The notes: a model not told the origin generated them from the sequence alone. A DNA stretch of 64,000 bases from Amblyomma americanum (GCF_052857255.1 NW_027526693.1:1-64000); one strand, 5' to 3'. Numbered from the stretch's first letter, positions 44,710 to 56,500 are shown. Numbers and translations are program-made.

Positions 44710-45399
44710 GACCACGGCCGCCAGTTCCAATCGTCCCTTTTTACTGCCCTTGCCAATATTCTGGACGTCCGCCACATCCGTACGACCGCCTACCATCCTT
44801 CGGCTAATAGTATGGCGGAAAGTCTGCTCCGTCAACTGAAGGCTGCCCTTGCCTCTTATCAGCCAAGGGAACACCAGTCCGACCACCTTCCCCTCGTCCT
44901 CTTGGACATTCGCTCAGCCCTGAAGGCTGATCTCGACATCTTTTCTACTTAGCTAGTATACGGAGTTCGCCTGCGGTTCCCCGGGGAATTCTCACCTTCT
45001 TGCCCTCCGTTAATCCATGGCGCTTCCACCTACATCCGAGACATACGAAACACATTTCGACACGTTACCCCTTTCGTCCCTGTCGCCCGTCACCCTCAAT
45101 CCGATTTCGTCAGCCAGGACCTGGCCTCCTGCACCCATGCTTTCATCCGACGTGACCACATCTGTCCACCCCTCACGCCGGCCTACGATGGACCGTTCCG
45201 CGTCCTCCTTCGTGTGCAGAAGACCTTCACGTTAGACTTCAACGGTCGTGAGGACGACGTGGCTGGTGACCGCATCAAACCAGCCTACATTGCCACTCCT
45301 CTGCCCGTCGGCCCTGCACTCGCTCTCGCTTCGACTGCGCCACTATTGTGCGCAGCTTCCTCCAAGCACATCCGCTGGGCGAATTCTGTGGCTTCACTC

Positions 45400-45415
45400 T
45401 TGGGGCGGGGGGCTT
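45400..45415 (+). promoter_or_regulatory. Polypurine tract of Ty3-E
   Basis: TTGGGGCGGGGGGCTT directly before the 3' LTR, a slightly damaged G-rich tract. Confidence 0.6.
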
Positions 45416-45575
45416 TGTAGTGCCCCTCGCGCCGCGCTCGGCTTGCGGGCCATGCAACGCGGCGCCGGACAAGAAAGAGGAAGTTCGGCTAGGCCGCTGC
45501 AGCGCGATCAGCGCAGAAAAACGGTTCGAACCTCAGCGCTGTCGGACTTGGTTCTCCCTCGCCTTAGCGCCGACA
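45416..45575 (+). repeat. 3' LTR of Ty3-E
   Basis: TGTAGTGCCCCTCGCG..AGCGCCGACA, 160 bp. Confidence 0.93.
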
Positions 45576-45579
45576 GGTT
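45576..45579. repeat. Target-site duplication GGTT of Ty3-E, right
   Basis: GGTT directly after the 3' LTR. Confidence 0.75.
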
Positions 45580-46965
45580 CATCGACGCCACATGGAACGA
45601 AATCAGGACTACATGAAGCCGTATTTCAGACACAGCCATGAAAGAAGTTTCTTTGCCACTTGTGCCGCTTAGCGGAATAACAAAAAAGAAAATTTATAAA
45701 CTACCCTTGCATATCCTGCTTTCCCTCTGCGAGAAGTGACAGCTACAGATGTTTTTGGTGCCACTTGTGCACAACTTGGGCATCGCATTTTATATTCGCG
45801 CTTTCCAAGTTCAGTTTGGAATTGATGGCTCCAGGCAGGAAAGTTTTATTTTCCGCTTCGTGCCCTAACGCTTAGACTCATCTTCAAGCTGAGCGGGAGT
45901 AAAGCGTAGCAGGTTTCGTGTACCGCCTGTTGCAACGTGCGTTTAATCCGAAGTCATTTACCCTCGTAAACTTCCTATGAGGTTGTTGCTCTGAGAGTTC
46001 ATCTTTTTCTTGTCACTTATAATGTCAGAGCTCTAAGATCGATGTGGTGTGAAGCGAAAGTACAATGCGGTCGTTTTCGAGGCGCAACTGTCATGACGCT
46101 GGCGTAAGTCTCTGCAAACATTTGTTCTCCTGTTGTTGCACTGCGGGCGAAGGAAGAGCGAGATTTTTCACAGGCGCGTGTGGCATCATTGCAAGAGGAG
46201 CGTGCCGGGTATCTCTATTTAGAAGGTGGTCGGAAGGAGTCAATGCACCGAAAAGTGCCATGCACGGTCACTCGAAACACAACATAGCAGGCCTTAATCC
46301 TTTGTACACCAGGCATTCCATGCTACCTACAGTTTTCATTGCGAGGTTTCAGAAGGATGACATCCCAGTACCACTATTGTATGTATGCATCACTGTTACA
46401 GCGTTGGTTCTCTGGCAGGCTTGCATCTAAGAAAAGGGTTGATTTTGGGCTTGATTTATTAGACGTCCAAGGCGGGCTGCATGCGGCAAATGAGAACTCT
46501 GCCGTGCGCCTTGCGGGCCACGCCGGGAATGAGGTCTTGGGAGGTATATTACTTCAGGAAAAAAAACGAAACCCGACGGCGGAGGTTAAGCATGAGCTGC
46601 AGCTGTGCGAATTAGAACATTTTCTATTATTGGCGGCGATCTAAACATGTTGGCTTGTCTACTTATTTATAACAGAGCTTTACCTCTCTTTCTCTCCCTA
46701 CTTGGCACGCAGGTATTTACACTCAGACCTGTTTTTCCACCAAAATGTAATCCAGGTGGACCTGGCCAGGAAGTCACCGGACATGCTTATGGATGGCGTC
46801 AGCCCACTGCCTAGTTTCGCCACTTTTTTCTCCAATGAAGGGCAGCAAAAATTTGATGTTTAATTTTCTTGTTTGCGTTGACAATCCCCTCCTCATCTTG
46901 TGAGCCCTACAGGTCGTAATAGGAGCGTGATACATCCGGATTTAGATTCCGGTATGAGGGAATCG
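45580..46965. other. No gene recognised
   Basis: Mixed-composition spacer. An open frame at 46065-46430 (+) has a Cys-rich N-terminal part and a hydrophobic end but no recognisable domain or start context. Confidence 0.5.
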
Positions 46966-46973
46966 CCACCTGA
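46966..46973. repeat. Target-site duplication of the SINE, left
   Basis: CCACCTGA, matched with one difference by CCACTTGA at 47292-47299. Confidence 0.45.
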
Positions 46974-47291
46974 CCCGCCGCGGTGGCTCAGTGGTTAGGG
47001 CACTCGGCTACTGATCCGGAGTTCCCGGGCGTGAACCTGACCGCGGCGGCTGCGTTTTATGGAGGCAAAACGGTAAGGCGTCCGTGTGCTGTGCGATGTC
47101 AGTGCACGTTAGAGATCCCCAGGTGGTCGAATTTATTCCGGAGCTCTCCACTACGGCACCTCTTTCTCTCCTTCTTTCACTCCCTCCTTTATCCCTTACG
47201 GCGCGGCTCATGTGTCGAACGATACATGAGACAGATACTGCGCTATTTGTTTTCCCCAAAAAACTATTAATATTATTATTATTATTATTCA
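46974..47291 (+). repeat. tRNA-headed tick SINE (Ruka-like)
   Basis: The head contains GGTGGCTCAGTGGTTAGGGC (A-box-like) and GTTCCCGGGCGTGAACC (a damaged B box). The body has GTGCTGTGCGATGTCAGTGC ACGTTAGAGATCCCCAGGTGG and CTCCACTACGGCACCTC, which I recognise as the abundant tRNA-derived tick SINE. It ends in an ATT microsatellite (about 47263-47289). The likely 8-nt duplications support retroposition. Open frames across it are not genes. Confidence 0.85.
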
Positions 47292-47299
47292 CCACTTGA

Positions 47300-48815
47300 A
47301 GTAATACAGATTTTTTACTTTGTGTGGTCATACCTTCAAGGCATGTAACAAGGTTTTGTGACAGTAATGGAGAACACAACTTCCTGAAGGAAAAGTAATA
47401 AGTTGAGGACTCGACATTTACTACAGGTGATGAAATTTCTGCTCACATGATATTGTCACGGACTAGGAGAATCCGAAGTGGGCCATGACGCGAGCAGGAA
47501 CGCTAGCGCTAGGCGCGCAGCCATTAAATCAAGTCATCACCACCCGTCATATCATCATGGATTCACCGGCTTCACTTCACGTAATATTTATTGTGAGGTG
47601 CGGGGTATCATTGCCATCCTTGTCCTGGAGCTTGGGCGTCCTGCGTCTACGGTACTCGTTGGCCATGTGTTCCTGGTCTGCACCGCCCACGGCTGTGCCC
47701 CAGCCAACCGGAACCGAACCGACCTCGCCGTTCAAACAAGCACCGTCTCCCCGCACCGATCAGAAGATACGGCGAATTGACGAAGCTGGCGCGCCAAGAG
47801 CCTATGACCCCACACTTAGCGAAAAAAGGCCGTGCTAAAAATGCATTTCGAACACATTTATTACTTTCATATTTATTTTGCATTTTTGTTCCTATGCTTA
47901 AATTGCAATGCGAATGCTTTCTAAGTATGCTAGGAGTAATAATTTGAACATTCTTAGAAATGCATCAAAAATACATTTTCTGCTTTCTTAGTATATTAAT
48001 TATACATTAAAAATACAAACATATGCATTAAATACATTTAAGATATTCTAAAATATACAATTAATACATTAGGAATATAACAAAATTACACATTAAATAC
48101 ATTACATTAATATACACTAAAATTATACATTTAATACATTACCAAAATATGAACTGCGCCTCAGATTAAAAAAAAAGTACTAGTCTGATTCACCGTTTAA
48201 TACCGATCAATGTTGTAAACATCAGAAATAATGACTTAACTCGCTAGCATCAGGAGACAGACAATCCAAGAGGAAACGCGTTGTCGTCAAGAAGTCTGTG
48301 ATAATGGAAAGCCACGTGACGGGGCCTGAACGGGAATGATGTCGCCACACAAGGAAATGCCGACAGAAAGTGACATCCGAAAACAGGAACTGCTCCTTCA
48401 AGTGCAATGTTTGGCTTGGCTTATAAGTCTCCCCGAGAGAAAACATTATCTTGCCCGGTGAGGCGCTTTTTGCAAAGACTGCTGGCCCCCAAATTGTCGC
48501 ACAAGCGTCGGAGGGGTCCCGTTCAAATCTGCGGTCAATATAGAACCAAACTTTTACTGGTAACTTGCGTCAGGCATCAGTCAGGAGTCGAACTGTCAAC
48601 CAAAAAATACATGGGCTTCTATAGGAGTCGGTCGGCCCAGCCAGTCGCGGCCCTTTCGATCGCCTGTTCGGGCCCGGAGGTGCGCATGGCGCCATTGCCT
48701 GTATAATGCTATCACGCTGTCCACAGGTAATTTAAATTAGTGGTGATTTCCTTTCTGCTAGAAGTTAACATAAAAAATGGACGACAGAAAAGGGAAAGTT
48801 TTCACTGTTCGCGGA
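47300..48815. other. No gene; GC-richer island then AT-rich low-complexity tract
   Basis: From 47452 (TGTCACGGACTAGG) to about 47830 the sequence is GC-richer with open frames on both strands, possibly part of a solo LTR, but no partner end was found. From about 47930 to 48170 it is AT-rich low complexity built on ACATTAAATAC-like words. No supported gene. Confidence 0.4.
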
Positions 48816-49300
48816 AACGTGATTTCGAGCACTAGGTTGTTACACGGCCGCTTGAAGTGTGCTGCAGATATGCTGACGCAGACCGTCGATTAGTTAGAAT
48901 TATAGTATACAATGCACGATTTAAATTCATATTTACGAAAGTACACTTTAAATGAATTGCCAACATGTCATTTCCTGAAACGCGATTTCGAGCTCCAACT
49001 GTTCAACAGGAGCTTGAAGTGGGCTGCAAATACATTTACGCGGACAGCCCATTCCTCAGAATTGAAGTGTACTGTGGACGAATTATTGTTGTATTCACAA
49101 AGTTACACTTTCAATACATAGCCAACATGCAAAGGTCATTGCCCGACACGCGATTTCGAGTACCAGCATGTTCTACGGCATCTAAAAGTGTGTTACTGGT
49201 ATGATTAAAAGCACTGCCGGTTTGTTAAAATTGGAGTATAATTGAGACTAATAAATTTCATATTTACAAAAGTACACCATTAATAGAGTGACAAAATACT
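48816..49300. repeat. Degenerate tandem repeat, 163-170-bp unit, about three copies
   Basis: GATTTCGAG recurs at 48821, 48984 and 49152, and AAAGT(T)ACAC at 48938, 49099 and 49269. The spacing is 161-170 bp, with interior similarity (GCTTGAAGTGGGCTGCA, CCAACATG). It resembles a decayed satellite array. Small open frames over it are by-products. Confidence 0.7.
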
Positions 49301-49704
49301 AAAACCGCTAGATGCTGGTCGAGTTGCAGCCTGGTCTGCGTGAGAGATTCGTACCGACAAGCTTTGAGAGAGAGAGAGACAAACGGAAAGACAAAGAGGC
49401 TATCTAGGCAGCGCCCGGTATGCTACCCTACACGTGGTAAGGGGAACGGAGGGAGAGATAGAAAAGGAAGAGAACAAAGGGAGATTATCATTTTTCTATA
49501 TGTCCGTTGGCCTTTACTTGCAGGGTACACAGTGCACACACTGATAGTTCACAAACTTGCAATCAGTCCAGAGTCCTTCACAAACTTGAAAAGTGCCTTG
49601 CAAGCTGTCCTCTGCGATGAAGGCTTACTCCAAGGACCCAGAATCTTGTCTTCAGTAAGGAGCCGAGGATCTAAACGGCGGACTGTTGCAGCCAGGAGTG
49701 CACA

Positions 49705-52700
49705 CTAACGCTGAAACCGGGGACAGTTACAAAGAAGGTGTTCTATAGTTTCGTCGGACCCACAGATCTCACACGCAGGAAAGTCTGTCATTGCGATTAA
49801 GTGGGAGCAGGCATTTGTGAACGCCACTCCCAACCACAGGCGAAACACCAGCGTAGCATCGCCGCGGGAGAGGCCGGACGGAGGACTCATTGAAGTGAGG
49901 GGTCTAGGCAGTGCAGACGGCATGTGGAGTGGCCAGGAGAAGACCATGACACTAAAATCTCTCTTCAGCCAAGCATTCTCAGACGTCTTGCTGCGTCGGC
50001 TCTTGTCAACGGTACCTGGACAATGTTGGCACTGCTGTGAGCCGCTCGAGCTGCAGCGTCAGCTACGTCGTTTTCGACAATGCCAGAGTGTCCCGGTATC
50101 CACTGGAAGGCAATGTCATGACCCGCTTCCTGCGCCTGGTGTTGAAGTCTTAATTCTGCTACGAGTTGATCGTGATCGCCGAGGCATAAAGCAGAATTAA
50201 CACATTGTAGGGCTGCTTTTGAGTCGCAGAACACAGTCCATTTGTGGGGTGTTGGTGCACCGATGTAGATCACAGCGGCACGAAGAGCGGCCAATTCTGA
50301 CCCGCGGGAGGTTTTCCGATGCGACGTTTGCTGGATAATACTGGTCTGTCTCGCAGGAATGACCAAGACGAAGGTTGAAATTGTACCTGAGAACAAACCT
50401 TCTGTATAAACATGAATGCGGTCACTATATGCGGCGTAGAGCAGGCAGAGTTCAAATGTTTAATGGCCGGTGTCGATAAGTTCGATTTTTTCGTAATGCC
50501 CGGAATTGTAGGGCGCACGCGTGGCTCCCGCAGACATCACAGCGCAGAGGCCGTCCGTGGTGCCGGGGTGAACTGTGATGGGATGGGCGACTGGTGGGCT
50601 GCTATAACTTTTGAAAACGCTGCGTGTGGTCTTTGATCCGCCACTGACACAAGGTGGGACTGCGGAATCCTTGTTAGATGCCGTATGTGGATCCGCAGGG
50701 TTTCAAGGGTTGTATACGTCGAGAGTGGGTAGTCCTGGGCGATTGAAATGGTAGCAGTTGTAGATGCGCTGCGAGGGAAACCCAGGCATGTGCGAAGTAC
50801 CTGACCTTGTATAGCTTGGAGAGCACGCAAATTCGTTCTGCATCTGCTTGAAAGCACTGGTGCACTATACCGCAACAATCGCAAAACGAGTGCTCTGTAG
50901 AGTTGCAGCATTGATAGAATCGACAAGCCCCATGATTTGTCGCCAAGAAATCGGAGCAGGTGTGTAATAGAGATTAGCTTTTTTCTTTACAATGCTGCAA
51001 TGCCGGCTCCTTGATAAATTCTTATATATAACAATTCCTAAAGAACGATGAGATGCAAAATAGGCAAGTGCATGACCGTCAATAGTTAGCGGATAACGAG
51101 TTATACTTTTCAGTGTAAATGCAACTATAGCGCACTTCTCGGCTGACACGCTCAGACATTGCTTTCGGAGATAGGAGGAAGTTATGGTTGCTGCCCTCTG
51201 AAGTCTTTCTCGCACCTGGAGACGCGTCGCAGAGGAGGCCCAGATACAGATATCATCGGCATACATAGAGATATGGACGGTATTAGGTATGTACTCCGGG
51301 AGTCTTATAAGTGTTAGATTAAACAAAGTAAGACTGAGCACTCCGCCCTAGGGCACGCCCCGGTAGGTGCAATGCTCGGCGGTAGAGCCATCTTCACACA
51401 TGATAAAAAATGTCCTTTTGGTCTGATAGCTATGGATCCACGTATACATCCGTCCACCGTTTCCAACAGTCTCTAGCGCATCAAGAATGGTCTCATATGT
51501 CACATTATCGTATGCACTTTAGATATCAAGAAAGAGTGCCGCGCACATGCGCTTGTGGCATTTCTGTTGCTGTTCTGTGCACACAAGATCAATGACGTTG
51601 TCTATAGAGGAGCGAGCCTGTCGGAAACCCGCTATGGCATAAGCATACACGTTATTGTGCTCAAGGTACCACTCAATACGGGCCAGAAGAATTCTTTTCA
51701 TGATTTTTCCCACACAACTTGCCAATGCTATTGGCCTGTATGATGACAGGTCGAGCGAGGATTTCTCTGGTTTTAGTAATGGTATCATGCGACTGGATTT
51801 CTATTGCGGAGAAGCAACTCCGTCCTGCCACGAGTAGTTGTAGAGGCTGAGTAGCTCATTACGCACGTCGTAGCCAACGTAGTACAGCGCAGCATATTTA
51901 ATGCCGTCTGGACCTGGTGCAGACGAACGCTTAGTTTCTGCAAGGGCACCATCAAGTTCCTGAGGAGTAAAGACGACATCCATCGATGAATCCTGTGATG
52001 CCGGAAGAACACGCTGGGGATCCGAGCTAGTCACTGCATTCGCGATTGTCCTGCAGAAGTCAGTTGCAACTTCAATCTGGTGACGGCTTTGATGTAGAGC
52101 CAACGCACGGAAATGCTGTATTTGCTGTGGAAGCGTTCGAAGCCCTCGCACTGTCCGCCAAATGAGTGACATGGGCTTTAGAGGATATAGAGATTGAGAG
52201 AAAGACTTCCAGCGCTCTTTCGCCACCGTGTCCATTCGTCGCTTGATTTTCCTCTGCAAACGATGCGCCTCTTTGAGGCCTCTTACGCATATGGTCCGTC
52301 TGTAACTTCCTTCGCATGCCGACGAATAGCACGTTGGTGATCTAATTCAATATCAAATTCGGTGCGCATTCTAGTTCACGCGAGGAAACCTCTAGCAGCC
52401 TTCATTGCTTTTGCTATAATGTCCCCCAAACTGGAAGTGAGGGTTTCTTTGCATGTCTCTTTCATTCGAGTTTTAAATGCCGTCCAATCGATGTGCGCGT
52501 GTCTAGCTGGGCCGGACACCCCAAGACCTGGAATATTGAGGTAGGTGGGTATGTGGTCACTGCCGTGGGTCTCCACATCATAAAACCATTGGACACGCCG
52601 GCGCAGAGACGGCGAAACTAGCGTCAGGTCTACGCAACTGCTGTATGAACTGCCTCGCAGGTATGTCGGGCTTCCGCCATTTATTAAGTAAAGTTCATTT

Positions 52701-53160
52701 TTTGAAGCAAATAAGGCCAGATTCCTCCCTCTGGCGTTGACTATAGGACTTCTCCACAGTTAGTGGTGGGCGTTGAATTTTCCGCTAATAATCCAAGGAG
52801 CCCGTGTTGCCTCCACAATTGTTTTCAACATCTCGCAGTCCAATTGAGAGGAGGGAGAGACATATGCTGCAATCAGTGTGAACTCTATGGATCCTTTTCT
52901 GACTATGAAACACACGTACTGATTGTTATTATGGGGTTGAAATGGGCGGAAAACGTACGTTATGTCGGTGCGGATGTTGAAAAGAACTTTGCTGCACTCC
53001 CCTCATGTCGGAGCAAAGAGGGGCTCGTACCCGGAAAGCCTGAAAACATATTTCCGAAAACTTGAGATTCGTGACTTTAGGCCTCTTGCGTTCCACTGGA
53101 AGACCGCAGAGCCCCTGACTTTCTCACGAAACGTGGGAAGCTGGCCAGCCATTCTGTTTT
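49705..53160 (-). pseudogene. I-B ORF2: endonuclease, RT, RNase H
   Basis: Minus-strand order: an endonuclease remnant (about 52380-53160) ending in METHGSDHIPTYLNIPGLG; RT with RSSAPGPDGIKYAALYYVGY (about 51870-51930), PLLKPEKSSLDLSSYRPIAL (about 51710-51780), AGFRQARSSIDNVIDLV (about 51605) and the catalytic box YADD intact at 51252-51263; RNase H with TVFCDSKAALQCVNSAL (about 50205-50255) and FQWIPGHSGIVENDVADAAA (about 50045-50105); and the C-terminal motif CEICGSDETIEHLLCNC (about 49720-49770). Frame changes occur near 51800, 51520, 51345, 50870 and 49950, and stops follow FLDI and others. Inactive, though YADD and the RNase H motifs persist. Confidence 0.88.
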
Positions 53161-53218
53161 AAAGATCTTGTATTGCTGGAACCAGAGAGTCCAGCACCAG
53201 TAAGACGCTTCGGGTGGT

Positions 53219-54490
53219 TTACGATTGCAGGGCCTGTATCAGAGGGCGAATGGCGTTGACCACCGCACTGAGGATCACGAGGGCTTGGCGAACTTGCACT
53301 GGGAGCCCTTCTCTAACGACGCGTGAGCTCGGTGATGGGAGCTTGCGCTGAGGAGGCTCAGCAGGACGTAACGGCGGATGCGCTGGGCAAGCATCTGCAC
53401 ACGAAGAGGTCTGATTATCCTCGGCGATATTTCGCTGACTGGACACACTTGGACGTGGCGGCACAGGAGGAGGTTGAGAAGGAGGTGCCGTGGGCACGTC
53501 GGTGTGGTTGCTTTTTGCAATAGGCTTTCTTGAGTTCTTCTTGCTTCGAGAACGCCTTTTCCGAACAGTCGCGGCAGCTTCACGGTGCGTAGAACTGTCC
53601 CGAACCATTTGCTTAAGAGCGGCACGCTCGTTTTTTTATGCGCGGACAATTCATAGATGAGGCGTCATGAGGCCTGTTGCAGTTGGAACACTTAAGCACT
53701 TGTGCATTACAGGACTCAGCGCTGTCAGCTCCGGCACAACGAGAGCACACTCTCGTGTGATCGCAGAGCCCGCTCACATCACCCAGTTTCAAATATTTGT
53801 GGCATTGCAGGGGTTTTGAAATAAATGGCCGCACGGCATGAGGAAAATGACCTACCTTCACGTGGGATGAAAGGTGGTCTCCTTGGAACAAAATATTCAC
53901 ACAGCGGGAGTTGCCCAGACGTGATACCCATAACACTATACGGTGCCTTCATTTGCCGGCCTCACGAGTATGGGCAAATTATCTCGCGCGATAGCCTCGT
54001 CGACATCATAGATTACGCTCGAAGAGGACTCATCCCCGCCGAGCGGGATAACAGTACGTACTCATAAACCATCGAGCTGAGTTGTGGCCCGCAGTGGTTC
54101 CAGCACACCCGCATGAAGGACATCAATGGCTACAATGTTCTTCCGCGCATTCGCTCGAAAGTCTTGGATTTCGTTAGGCACGAGGGCCTCAAGTTCTACA
54201 GAGACGACTTGCCTGTTAAGCCGCCTCATGTTGTCGGTTGGCTGCACGGGAAGGACGAGGGTGGTGTGTGCCGGTGTGTTGCCACTTGTTTGTACAGTGG
54301 ACTCACTTGATGACGATCCGGTTCCCAGAAGTATTCTCTTGGTCTTCCGGCTGAGGTAAGTCTCAAAGCCGTCCTCCTCACTGCTTGCCTCGCTGAGGTT
54401 CTCGATGGCATCATTGCTGTCGGGGTTGCGCGGACGGCTGCACTGCTTCCTCTACGAGCTCGAGGAGGAGGCCGCCAGGCCATTCGGATG
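53219..54490 (-). pseudogene. I-B ORF1: CCHC nucleic-acid-binding protein
   Basis: The minus-strand frames start near 54485 (MAWRPPPRARRG). A central part has VSVELEALVPNEIQ (about 54190). It ends in a Cys/His cluster at about 53620-53790 (CDHTRVCSRCAGADSAESCN, then CSNCNRPHDASSMNCP), giving tandem CCHC-like knuckles. A basic tail (KKRACRS, then VRKRRSRSKKNSRK) and Pro-rich segment follow. Frames change near 54240, 53930 and 53620. Confidence 0.75.
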
Positions 54491-54560
54491 CCCAGGAGGG
54501 TTCAAAACCATCGCCGTATGATAGGGGACGGCATCCCGTCAGAATACACGCAAAAGCACA

Positions 54561-55469
54561 GAAAAGAAGCTTGAGATTGACTAAAAGCGTTCCATCAGGA
54601 TACCCTTCGTCTTCTTCCGCGACAAGCTTTAGTCCTTGAAACCTTCATTGGACGACCTTCGGAGGGCCGTGGCGGGCGAACCAGAGGTCACAGAGAGATT
54701 GGAGTGGTATAAACGAATCGTGGCTTCGTGATTTACATGTTGGTATCCGACTTTGTGAAAAGCAAAGGTGAACACAACTTATCTATTCGCGAATCATTCA
54801 TTTTTAGCTGCCTTTTCGATTTCTGTATTTTTGCTCTGCCACAACAAGGTATAGCGCCTTTTTTTTGTAGTCTTAGCCTTGCGCAGTGCCTAGTGGTAGC
54901 GCATGCTTGACTCCGTGCATGGTTCTACGATGTGCTCACTTTGAAGCGTTCCTTTGCCCCGGAATAAGCCGGTCTTTTTGTGCTGACTGTACGCGTGTCA
55001 GTCGTTATGCGAGACTACTGCTCGCGGTCCCCGTTTGCTGGAAGGAGAGGCATTCATTTGGCGCCAAGCGTAGATTTTTACTAGAGCACTGGTTCACCCC
55101 GCGAGTGTCAGGAAGCGCTATTACCCTTCCAGGTGCTTCTTTTTCGTGCTTATACATACCAGGAACTTCCAGGTCACCTTGCGGTACCTCCCCATATGCT
55201 TTGAAAATGCCGGCCCTGAGTGCAGAATGTGCGGAGGACCATTTACAGGAAACATAGCAGGATTCCTTAGATTCTCTAAGGTAAGCTGTTGCATGATCTG
55301 CTTTAATGAAAGGCTCCATTGGCAGACGTATTGGGAGACACACGGCTCTCCCTGGTTGGAGCAACTTCTAACAGCCACTTGGCTCAAACCTCGCCTCTTG
55401 GCCACAGTGGAGGAGCCTTGTAAATGGACCACGATCTGCGGCTTAACTTGCCAGTGCCTTGGTATGAGC
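54561..55469. other. No gene recognised; probable 5' region of Ty3-F
   Basis: There is no clear LTR or gag start. A tRNA-Ala-like head (TAGTGGTAGCGCATGCTTGACT, about 54890-54912) lacks a following B box and is not called. The open frame beginning near 55146 joins the Ty3-F Gag core downstream, but its first 120 residues show no known domain. Confidence 0.4.
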
Positions 55470-55529
55470 GCTGCGCCAAAGAAAATTGCCTGCAATTTTC
55501 TTTACCAACTGGAGGACTACGAGAAGGTA

Positions 55530-56500
55530 ATGTCAAGTTCTGGCTGCGCTTTGCTGACGCGTGTCGTACCTGTGGCATTAGCAGGTTCCGCCGAAACTTG
55601 GACGCAGCTACAGCGTCCATTCATAACAAAGCAAGTTTTCAGAGAGCACTTTCGAAAAGAATTCTTGCCACCTTACTACACCATGCGTATAAAAGACGAG
55701 CTTTGCACAAGAACGCAAGGCGATACTGAGGCCCTGCTTGAGTTTCTGCGTAGCTTCCAAGAGGTGCAGAAGTGAGTGTATCCCGGAGAACCTGAGGCGG
55801 AGAAGATGGCGCATGGCATACACCGGTGCCGCCCGAGGATCCAGCCGTACCTCCGGTGCTGCCTGTTCGAGGACTTCGACGACATGTCGTTGGAAGCGTC
55901 CCGCTTCCAGGCGTCATTCCTTGTGGAGCTCGATTACTAGCCGCCACGTCCAGCTCAAGACTACCTCGAGGCCTCTTGCGTATGACTCAGATTCATGGCC
56001 GCACACGGCTCGCTGTCCCAGTACCACACAGACGCCGTCTTCGCCTCACGTATGGGCGGAATTAATGTTAGTCATGCCGATCCACTTCAAGTTTGCCTCT
56101 GTTGCGGAGTGGAATCGGCATTGGGGAAGATTTCTGCAGCAACTGCCGACTACCACGCGGTTAAGGCTCCAAGGCGTCCGCCCTCTACCCACTGTTGGAG
56201 TTGCGGGTACTGCACGTCCGCCCCCCTCCCGCTCACGGAGCTCTAGGTGCGAGCAATCTGCCTTCACACCGTACCGGCGGCAAGCGAAGGCGAGCGTACT
56301 GCATACTCCTCCGCCAGTCCCCTAGTTCGGGACTTCTGGTGCAAAAGGCACAAAACAGAGCAGAGTGTTCTGGTCGTCACATCATCCGGCTGCCAGGAAA
56401 CACATCCGCGGCAAACCGCCCGATAAGCCCAGACAGAAATTTATGCCTCCAGTTCAAATCTTCACGGGCGTCATCGGCAACGCCTGATCCATAGTCACCT
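55530..56500 (+). pseudogene. Ty3-F Gag
   Basis: The open plus frame ending at 55775 contains ALLTRVVPVALAGSAETWTQ, LQRPFITKQVFREHFRKEFL and PPYYTMRIKDELCTRTQGDT with LLEFLRSFQE. This is the retrotransposon gag core with the W..F..FREHFRKEFLPP signature. Downstream frames to about 56500 are Arg/Ser/Pro-rich nucleocapsid remnants. A CWSCG at about 56190 may be half of a CCHC knuckle whose rest is frameshifted. Confidence 0.8.

Larger units (their letters stand above)
44707..45420 (+). pseudogene. Ty3-E integrase, C-terminal half
   Basis: The frame resumes with ACC-GAC (Thr-Asp, the second catalytic Asp at 44710-44712): TDHGRQFQSSLFTALANILD and VRHIRTTAYHPSANSMAESL, with the catalytic Glu in MAES (about 44814). 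It then continues LLRQLKAALASYQPREHQSD, LLDIRSALKADLD and a stop at about 44950. The C-terminal domain, YDGPFRVLLRVQKTFTLDFN with DRIKPAYI, follows to about 45290 in other frames. All three catalytic residues are present but split by the insertion. Confidence 0.9.
35101..45575 (+). mobile_element. Ty3/gypsy retrotransposon Ty3-E, split by a 6.24-kb DNA element
   Basis: Two 160-bp LTRs (35101-35260, 45416-45575) flanked by GGTT enclose plus-strand gag, protease, RT, RNase H and integrase. An unrelated 6240-bp segment (38467-44706) sits within the integrase. Without it and its ACC duplication the element would be about 4.23 kb. By my count 26 of 160 LTR positions differ (about 84% identity), making this an old insertion. 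Protease and RT active sites are both mutated. No env-like frame was seen. Confidence 0.93.
49360..54560 (-). mobile_element. LINE I-B, I-clade with RNase H, near full length
   Basis: The minus-strand element has ORF1 (about 54490-53219) and ORF2 (about 53160-49705). The 3' UTR runs to a GA-rich end near 49360-49380. Domain order and RNase H place it with I-like elements, as a lineage separate from I-A. The end points are approximate and target duplications were not found. Confidence 0.85.

Noticed and set aside
46605..46640. FSIIGGDLN, similar to an endonuclease GGDFN motif
   Set aside because: No other endonuclease block lies upstream or downstream in any frame, so it is likely chance.
48816..49300. 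Possible CRISPR-like array
   Set aside because: Only about three diverged units of 163-170 bp, with no short exact repeats or spacers. The sequence is animal nuclear DNA.
49817..50200. 127-codon plus-strand frame
   Set aside because: Antisense to the I-B RNase H, which has clear family motifs.
54886..54925. tRNA-Ala-like stretch TAGTGGTAGCGCATGCTTG
   Set aside because: No acceptor stem or B box follows, so it is not a tRNA gene and is too short to call a SINE head.
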